Positions 57,829 to 64,000 of a stretch of 64,000 nucleotides of DNA are shown in pieces (positions within the stretch are counted from its first letter, which is position 1; each line of letters opens with the position of its first letter). The DNA comes from Tupaia tana. Lineage: Eukaryota > Chordata > Mammalia > Scandentia > Tupaiidae. A program made the translations under genes and the position numbers. The notes below the pieces were generated by a model that was given only the letters and a program-made list of their open reading frames with translations, had not been told where the DNA came from and did not search any database. Location: contig JAKSZU010000007.1 in assembly GCA_026018925.1 (NCBI GenBank), positions 96,373,501 to 96,437,500 on the forward strand, given 5' to 3'.

Positions 57829-60056
57829 GCTCTGAGAAGAATCCACATGGATACTGGGAACTAGATATTTCAGGCACAGGAGAAATGAAGATTTTCTACT
57901 CATAATTCAGCCTCCAGCAAGCAAAGCTAGTGTGCTATCACTACAGAACGGCAATCCGATTCTAGAACACCTCTGTCTGCTTACTCCTGAACATTGAGGC
58001 TTAACTTCAAGAATTTGAAAGAAACACGCCATTCATCAGATGACAAGAAATCACCGTCGGATCACGAGAAATATGGGAAAACGAGAAAATACCTCTCCTC
58101 CAATGGAAAAGAGTAACTCTCCTTCATCCACAAGCAGTTCGGTGAAAGTCATGGAAATGTCTGATAAGGAATTTAGAGCATTCGTAATGTCGAAGCTAAC
58201 AGAGATGGAAGAAAAGAGAGATAATGAACTGCTAAAGAGAAAGGAGAAAGAAGTTGCCGAGTTCCAGGAGATGAGGAAATTCTTGCAAGATCTAAAAGAG
58301 GAATTACACACTTTACAAAAGACTCAAACGGAACTGCTAGAGATCAAGTCTATAATACAAGAAGTCAAAATCTCCCTTGAAAGTATTAAAAGCAGACTAG
58401 ATCATTCAGAAAATAGAATCTCACATGTAGAAGAGAAAATGGCTGGCTTAGAAAAGTCCACCACGAAGACTGAGAAAATGGCTCAAAAATTTGAGAATGA
58501 TATGCGAGAAGTACTGGATACCATCAAACGTCCAAATATCCGGATAATTGGCATTCCAGAAGGTGAAGAGACCCATAAGGGCATTGATAATCTATTCCAT
58601 GAAATCCTGCAAGAAAACTTTCCAAACCTAGAGAGGCATTCGAAGATCCAGTCCCAGGAAATACAAAGGACCCCAAATAGAATCAACCCAAGAAGATCTT
58701 CTCCAAGACACATTATAGCCAGGTTGACCAAAACCGCAGACAAAGACAAGATACTAAGATTGGCAAGAGAGAAACATCAAGTTACCTACAAAGGACATCC
58801 CATCAGGCTAACAGCAGATCTCTCATCGGAAACAATGCGAGCGAGGAGAGAATGGGAAAATATATTCAAAGTGTTACGAGAGAAGCAATTTCAGCCAAGA
58901 ATACTGTACCCGGCAAGATTATCTTTCAGGTGGGAAGAAAAGACAAGAACATTCTCAGATAAACAAAACCTGAAAGAATTTACCAGCACCAGACCAGATC
59001 TCCAAGAAGTTCTCAAGGGTGTGCTGTATCAAGAAAATTAAACACAGACACACGGAAATAAGAGTCCAAAAACTATGAAAGTAGCCAACTTAATCAGAGG
59101 GACAAGTCTGAATTTGAATATTATATCCCAGAATTTAATCAGGAAAATTGAACCAGAACAGAAGATAAAAGTACATGAGACTGATAGGTTCATGCACCTT
59201 CCATTTGAACAGAATCGTAACTTGTTTCCTGGCTTTAAGCAAAGTTCCTTGGCATTTCTTTGAGTTAAGTTATAACTGGTTTTCTTAGTAGTAATGAGTG
59301 AACTCACCATTGAAAGTAGTTAGATTATGTAGGAAATTGTGTGATCAATGCAACGTGGGTGGGAAGGGAATGAAGGACAATTGTAGACACCGGAGGTGGT
59401 GTGAGAGAAGGGTGGGAAGGGACAGAGGGTCAGAAAGAGGGGTGGAAGTAATTCTAGGAACTAGTAAAGGAAAATTTTTTTGTAATGTTCATGATTGTAT
59501 CACTATGCAGTGTGTACTGGATGGGAGATTGCATTTTGTATGCTGTGATGAAGCTTAGGGAAGGAATGTAAATTGAGTTACAAAAAAAAAAGTTTCAGGA
59601 AAAAAAATATATATATTCAATGACTGCAGTAGGATATGTAGCCACAGCTAGGTGCTACTTTATAGGATGCGTAAAGTAAGACTTGTGTTCATGGAAATGT
59701 GGGTATCACCTGTGTTTGCTATGAGGGTATTTGGATTTATTAGGGTCTTTGGCGATTCAATAAAATGTGAGGAGAAAACTGTATAGAAAGCAAACATAGA
59801 TACCAGAGACTGTGGGAGGAGAGTGGGAGATGGCAGAGGGTAAGAGATAGAGAATCTAGGATGGGGGGAAAAAAGCAAAACATACAGAAGACAAGAAATG
59901 GAAGATCATTTGCTGACAATAACATGCTTGTTGATGTGCTTGATTGAGACAATATATAGTGTAATTTGGATGGAAAATCTCATTTTGTATGCTGTAATGA
60001 TGTTCAGAGAATGAATGCAAATAAATAAAAAATAAAAATTAAAAAAAAATAAAAAA
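57829..60056 (+). mobile_element. HAL1 copy 3, young and nested
   Basis: It is bounded by AAAAGTATTA at 57819-57828 and 60057-60066. It contains a 211-bp 5' UTR, an uninterrupted ORF1 (58040-59041), then immediately a 1-kb 3' UTR made of two related modules (59042-59590 and 59600-60030), and an A-rich tail. There is no trace of ORF2 between ORF1 and 3' UTR. HAL1 elements are thought to depend on L1 ORF2p in trans. Confidence 0.92.
58040..59041 (+). CDS. Intact HAL1 ORF1 protein (L1 ORF1p-like, 333 aa)
   Basis: This is an RNA-binding chaperone of the L1 ORF1p family that packages element RNA into particles. The frame is open from MTRNHRRITRNMGKRENTSP to LKGVLYQEN and is close to the family length (about 340 aa). 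Residues 1-45 are a basic, Ser-rich N-terminus. Residues 50-150 are a heptad-rich trimerising coiled coil (EMRKFLQDLKEELHTLQKTQ onward). The RRM covers about 155-245 (NIRIIGIPEGEE; NRINPRRSSPRHIIARL). The C-terminal domain has YKGHPIRLTADLSSETMRAR, REWENIFKVL, FQPRILYPARLSF and the DKQNLKEFTSTRPDLQEVL helix. The key Arg residues of the RRM/CTD cleft appear retained. Its single frame without stop or shift, unlike its neighbours, indicates recent insertion. Confidence 0.92.
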   Translation: MTRNHRRITRNMGKRENTSPPMEKSNSPSSTSSSVKVMEMSDKEFRAFVMSKLTEMEEKRDNELLKRKEKEVAEFQEMRKFLQDLKEELHTLQKTQTELLEIKSIIQEVKISLESIKSRLDHSENRISHVEEKMAGLEKSTTKTEKMAQKFENDMREVLDTIKRPNIRIIGIPEGEETHKGIDNLFHEILQENFPNLERHSKIQSQEIQRTPNRINPRRSSPRHIIARLTKTADKDKILRLAREKHQVTYKGHPIRLTADLSSETMRARREWENIFKVLREKQFQPRILYPARLSFRWEEKTRTFSDKQNLKEFTSTRPDLQEVLKGVLYQEN

Positions 60057-61050
60057 AAAAGTATTAAAAGCAGGTTAGTCAATGCAGAAAATCAAATCTC
60101 AGATGTTGAAGGCAAAACCTCTGGTCTAGTAAAAACAACCAAAAGAACTGTGAAAATAACCCCCCAAAATGAGAATACTATACAAGAAATACTAGACAGC
60201 ATTAAGCACCCAGACATGTGGATAACCAATATCTCAGAAGGTGAGAAAATTAATAAGGGCATTGATAATCTATTCCATGAAGTCTTGGAAGAAAACTTTC
60301 CAAATCGAGAGGCATTCAAATATCCAGTCCCAAGAAGTACAAAAGACCCCTAATAGAATCAACCCAAGAAGATCTTCTCTAAGGCCCATCATAGCCAGAC
60401 TGGCCAAATCCACAAAGACAAGATACAAATTGGCAAGAGAGAAACATCAGGCTAGTTATAAAGGCTATCCCATCAGGCTAACATCAGACCTCTCATCAGA
60501 TACAATGTGAGCAAGGAAAGAATGGGAAAATATACTTGAAGAGTTAAGTGAAAAACAGTTTCAATGAAGAATACTATACCTCGCAAGATTATCCTTCATA
60601 TGGAAACAAAGAATAAAAACATTCTCAGATAAACAAGATCTGAAAGAATTTGTCAATAGCAGACCCCACTCTTCTTCAAGAAATTCTGAAAGGAGTGCTC
60701 TACCAGAAAAACTAAAAACACATACAAAAATAAGAGAACAAAATGCAACAAAGAAACTGATCGATTTAATGCTAGGGACAAGAAATATCAAAAATAACAT
60801 TGAATGTTAACTTCCAGGAGTTAAATGAAAATATTGGACCATAGTAACATTGCATATGCAACAGAAGAGAGTTTGAACATAAGACTGAAATTGCAAAATA
60901 GAATTTTATGACTTTTGAGTAAAACATTACTGATTTCTTTTTACTATGCTTTGTTTTCCCAATTTAAACATTTTACTTTCTTTTGAGGTGTTGATAGGTT
61001 CAGCAATTTGTTAAAATACTTTTCTTGTTTGTTTCTTTAAATGGAAACAA

Positions 61051-61790
61051 ACATTTCTTCCTTCCTGACCCCTCCTGAATTGGAAATATTTGGGAGTATT
61101 CTCATTTTGTGGCAGAAGGGTTATTTGCATAAGTTCAATAATGCTTGTTGCATTGAATCAGAAATTGGAAATACTCATTATTGGACAGGGAATGTCATAC
61201 CTGAAGATTAATCAGAAAACTATGGAACACATGTGGATCTCAAATGAGCCAACAGAAGCTCTTAGAAAGATGGCCTGGCATCATAAATAGTTCTGCCTGG
61301 CAGAGAGGATTAGAGAAGATATATGAAATAATTTATAACATAAAATAACCTGGACTTTCCCAGCCCACCATTGTAATTAGTAGAGATTGCCAAAGAGCAA
61401 CCACACCAGAGGATTATCTTGAGAAAGACTTTGAAGGAATAAAAAGAGACTGATCTTTGCTAGCAGATGGTATGTCACAGAATACTTGGTAGGCAGGGCT
61501 TAATTGAGAAGGTTTATGTGTGACTACTGTGTTAGGCATTTGCTTTTCAACAATTTGAGCAGTTGACATGAAAATATTTTCTCAAAAATATTTAAAACCA
61601 TACTGTCTCTGTTGTTACAGAGTCACATACAAAATTATTAAAAATATTTTGAACATTATCTTTAAAATTCAACATTCCAAAATTTTGAAAGTTGTTTATT
61701 AACTGTCAAGAAGGATGAGCAAAAATTTTTTGACATGTAAAGTAAATGTTTGTGGAAAATGTAAAAATAAATAAATAAATGGAAAGAAGG
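61051..61790. other. No named feature
   Basis: A/T-rich sequence beyond HAL1 copy 4. No recognised gene or repeat. Confidence 0.4.
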
Positions 61791-61799
61791 GGGGAAAAA

Positions 61800-61990
61800 A
61801 AGAAAGAAAAGAAATCAGTCCCAAAGGGGATAACCATGCCACAATCCATTCTTTTCATTTCTTCTGTTGGGATTTTGGGCATGTGCACACATGTGGCTGG
61901 GTGTGATTTTTAGGCTGCTGGTTTCAGGATGTGAATTGCAATTGTCCATGTGAGAGTCCAACACCAAGACCACTATACCACCTCCTGGCT
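61800..61990 (-). mobile_element. Diverged SINE, reverse
   Basis: CAATCCATTCTTTTCATTTC to CTATACCACCTCCTGGCTTC. Confidence 0.6.
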
Positions 61991-62377
61991 TCAAACATTC
62001 CATCTTTTTTATTTTTTGGTCCTCCTTCATAGACTGAGGGGCTTGAATTCCAAGTGGTGAAATGAATCTCTCTGGAGAAGACAAGTCAAGTCTTCCTATC
62101 CATCCAGCCCAAGAAGACACCTAGGAGCCCAACTTTGGTCACATTGGATCTTTTTTGTCCTCCCTATAGAATCATTTCCTCCCTTTTCGTGTTTTTCCTT
62201 TGTAGAACTCATGAGCAGAACTATACTAGGGGTCAATAAAACCATTGGACATCAGTCCTAATGACTGGAAATACCTAAGAATCTATACCCTGAAATAACA
62301 TTTATGTCCCATTACCCAAGACACTGAACCCATCCTCGATAAGAGTCTCTGAATAATTGGAGAAAGAAGGATAAGGC
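61991..62377. other. No named feature
   Basis: Unique sequence with no gene or repeat that I recognise. Confidence 0.4.
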
Positions 62378-62545
62378 ATCACCAGGTAGTATGGTGGTTA
62401 AGGCTCTGGACTCTCACATGGCTGACAATGGCTGGAGCCCCAGACCTGGTGACTTGCTTGCTTTCTCACTTCTCTCTCTCTCTCTCTCTGAGTGCATGTG
62501 TCCTACAGAAAATTGTTTTAAAATAATAATAAATAAAATTAAATA
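62378..62545 (+). mobile_element. SINE-B copy
   Basis: CACCAGGTAGTATGGTGGTT head with CTCTCTCTCTCTCT body and AATAATAATAAATAAAAT tail. Confidence 0.75.
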
Positions 62546-62689
62546 ACTGGAAACAAACATAAAAAGACAGCCCCAGCACAAGACTGTAGCATCTTCTGAG
62601 ATTATGATGTAAATTAGATCACATCCTACTAAAAAGCTTCTCCCAGTCACAGAAATGTCAAATGAGGAGACAACATAAGCAATGAGAGA

Positions 62690-63070
62690 AATTATCTGTA
62701 AACCGTCCATCTGACCAGGTGCAAGTATTCAAAATGGACAAGGAAGTCAAACAACTGGTCAGCAAGAAAACACATAACCTGACAAGAAATGGGCAAAAGG
62801 CCTTCGAGGACCTTGGACATCCTTCTCCAAGTGGGACAAACGAGTAGCCAAGTATTTATGAACAACAACAAATGCTCAAGATTACACCTCATCAATGGAA
62901 TGTGTGTTCAAACCACAGTGAGACCTGACAATCACTTTGTAGTTGTCAGGTTGCCTGTGACCTCAGAGAACAAAGATAACAAGGGTAGGAAAATATGTGG
63001 AGAGAAGGGACTCCTAGGGACACTGTTAATGCAGATGGATATGAGGATATCCTTGACGGAACACAACAGA
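62690..63070 (+). mobile_element. Old L1 ORF2 C-terminal fragment
   Basis: Readings such as NNNKCSRLHLINGMCVQTTV and KICGEKGLLGTLLMQMD align with the L1 motifs [16 protein letters not shown] and CGE.GTLLHCW seen at 48735. Highly diverged. Confidence 0.5.
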
Positions 63071-64000
63071 GCGAATTCCCAAAAAGTGAGAAAGAGGACT
63101 CACCTGGTTGGGTGCAGTCCATCATGGGCTTCTGGTGGGGACAGGGCATGGGCAGGAGGGCATCCCTGCAGTCTCTTGGACACACATCCCAGGGTTTCCC
63201 AGCCATCATTGTTCACTTCCGAGAAAGCTGGTGGCTAGAAGTCACACCACGTGGCCTGCAGCACCATAGGCTGTGATGACACCAGTGCCAAGAACATTTG
63301 ACTGCGGTCTGTGAGGCTGAGACCTGGATCAACCACCAAAGAAACGTAATTCCTGAGCCCAGCAGCAGGTGTCCCCCAGCGCCTCTCCCCGCAAGCTGAA
63401 TCAAGCTGGTCTTCATGCTGCCTGTGGCTTGCTGCTCACCACGTCTTCAGGCAATACAGGTGGTGGTGGTGGCCCCCAGTGAATCCATGACTCCCGCCTG
63501 CACTCCAGAGCATCCCAAGTACCTCCACAACACCAGACTCCTGGGTGTAAGAACTCCAAGTAGTGCCTGCCCGAGTCACCTCCCTCCACCACCTTCCTCT
63601 AGAATGACCTGTCTGGTGCCCACCATAGCACCTGCACCCAGGCTCAGGGAGAGCCAAGGGCCAAGCTGCTCACCTCCAGCCTAGTCCCAGTAAATACCGT
63701 GAACTCCACCTCCTGCATCTCAATGTTAAGACAATGAGAAAGCTTTAGCAAAATTAGACATACCCACCTTCTCCTCCCATGCTGCTGTCCTGATACTTGG
63801 ACTGCTCACTGTGAAAGAAGGCTCTACTCAGTCTGGCAACTGGAAAAACACCTGTTTCCTCCATGGCTCCTGAGTAATTGGTAATTCACACTTTGGAAAG
63901 AGATGACTATTCCATTCTTTCATGATCTTTCTCCCAGACTTTTCCCATTCATGAACTACCCCTGCTGTGTCAATAATTATTACATTTCTGTTGCACAGCA
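63071..64000. other. Moderately GC-rich unassigned end of window
   Basis: Overlapping open frames occur on both strands (63213-63684) but none shows a domain or splice-supported exon. Confidence 0.4.

Larger units (their letters stand above)
57430..61050 (+). mobile_element. HAL1 copy 4, older host of a nested HAL1
   Basis: The two halves are 57430-57828 and 60057-61050. The first has ORF1 start MTRNNCRGKRNMRNQENIFP with a stop at 57672. The second continues in order (VNAENQISDVEG-like coiled coil, then GKASYKGYPIRLTSDLSSDT-like C-terminal domain with KHQASYKGYPIRLTSDL) and a HAL1 3' UTR without ORF2. Copy 3 lies between the halves with target duplication AAAAGTATTA. Confidence 0.88.

Noticed and set aside
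63213-63684. Overlapping 67-89 codon frames near the window end
   Set aside because: Both strands are open in a GC-richer stretch, with no domain, splice sites or codon bias to favour one.

Overview
This is nuclear DNA from a placental mammal. It contains an ANKRD26-type ankyrin-repeat gene with consensus splice sites, a processed SLC35A3 retrocopy, L1, HAL1 and L2 LINEs, a mariner, at least four endogenous retroviral insertions, and dozens of tRNA-derived SINEs. There are no bacterial-type operons. The dominant SINE has a tRNA-like head with A and B boxes, a fixed body, and a tail ending CCCTATAGCAAAAACCTCTC. It is not primate Alu, rodent B1/B2, carnivore CAN, bat VES or the shrew SOR element as I know them. 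The species therefore cannot be named from sequence alone; a laurasiatherian such as a eulipotyphlan is a guess.

Layout. 1-5296: a minus-strand betaretrovirus-like provirus (ERV1) with a tRNA-Phe-type primer site, gag, dUTPase-protease, deleted pol and an env start. 5297-8340: an orphan plus-strand exon of ANKRD26 type (6338-6501), SINEs and an L2. 8340-33632: a unit of about 4.2 kb present as three tandem copies and the start of a fourth, which runs into a 100-N gap. Copy B carries the SLC35A3 retrocopy (about 14.8-20.18 kb). Copies B and C are separated by a minus-strand HAL1 (22.63-28.6 kb), itself interrupted by a deleted type-D-like provirus (ERV2) with a perfect 6-bp target duplication. 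34597-40711: exons 3, 2 and 1 (minus strand) of an ANKRD26-like gene. Intron 1 holds a 1275-bp solo LTR inserted into a SINE, and a GC-rich minisatellite lies just upstream of exon 1. 43.4-47.39 kb: a decayed class I provirus (ERV3). 47.39-50.69 kb: L1 tails in both orientations. 51.23-52.63 kb: a mariner. 52.63-61.05 kb: three more HAL1 copies, one nested in another and carrying an uninterrupted 333-codon ORF1. 61-64 kb: SINEs, an old L1 fragment and unrecognised unique sequence.

The only apparent host gene is the ANKRD26-like 5' end. The rest is retroelement traffic that can be ordered by nesting: tandem duplication first, then the retrocopy and HAL1s, then ERV2 and young SINEs, then the solo LTR inside a SINE. 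The most unusual signal is in the proviral leaders. ERV1 carries six tandem 42-bp units, each forming a small stem-loop whose base changes keep pairing in the viral-sense RNA, including one fully compensatory pair. ERV2's leader repeats show a comparable GGACG/CGTCC hairpin. Other notable points are HAL1 elements with an intact ORF1, and two-module 3' ends shared by HAL1 and L1.
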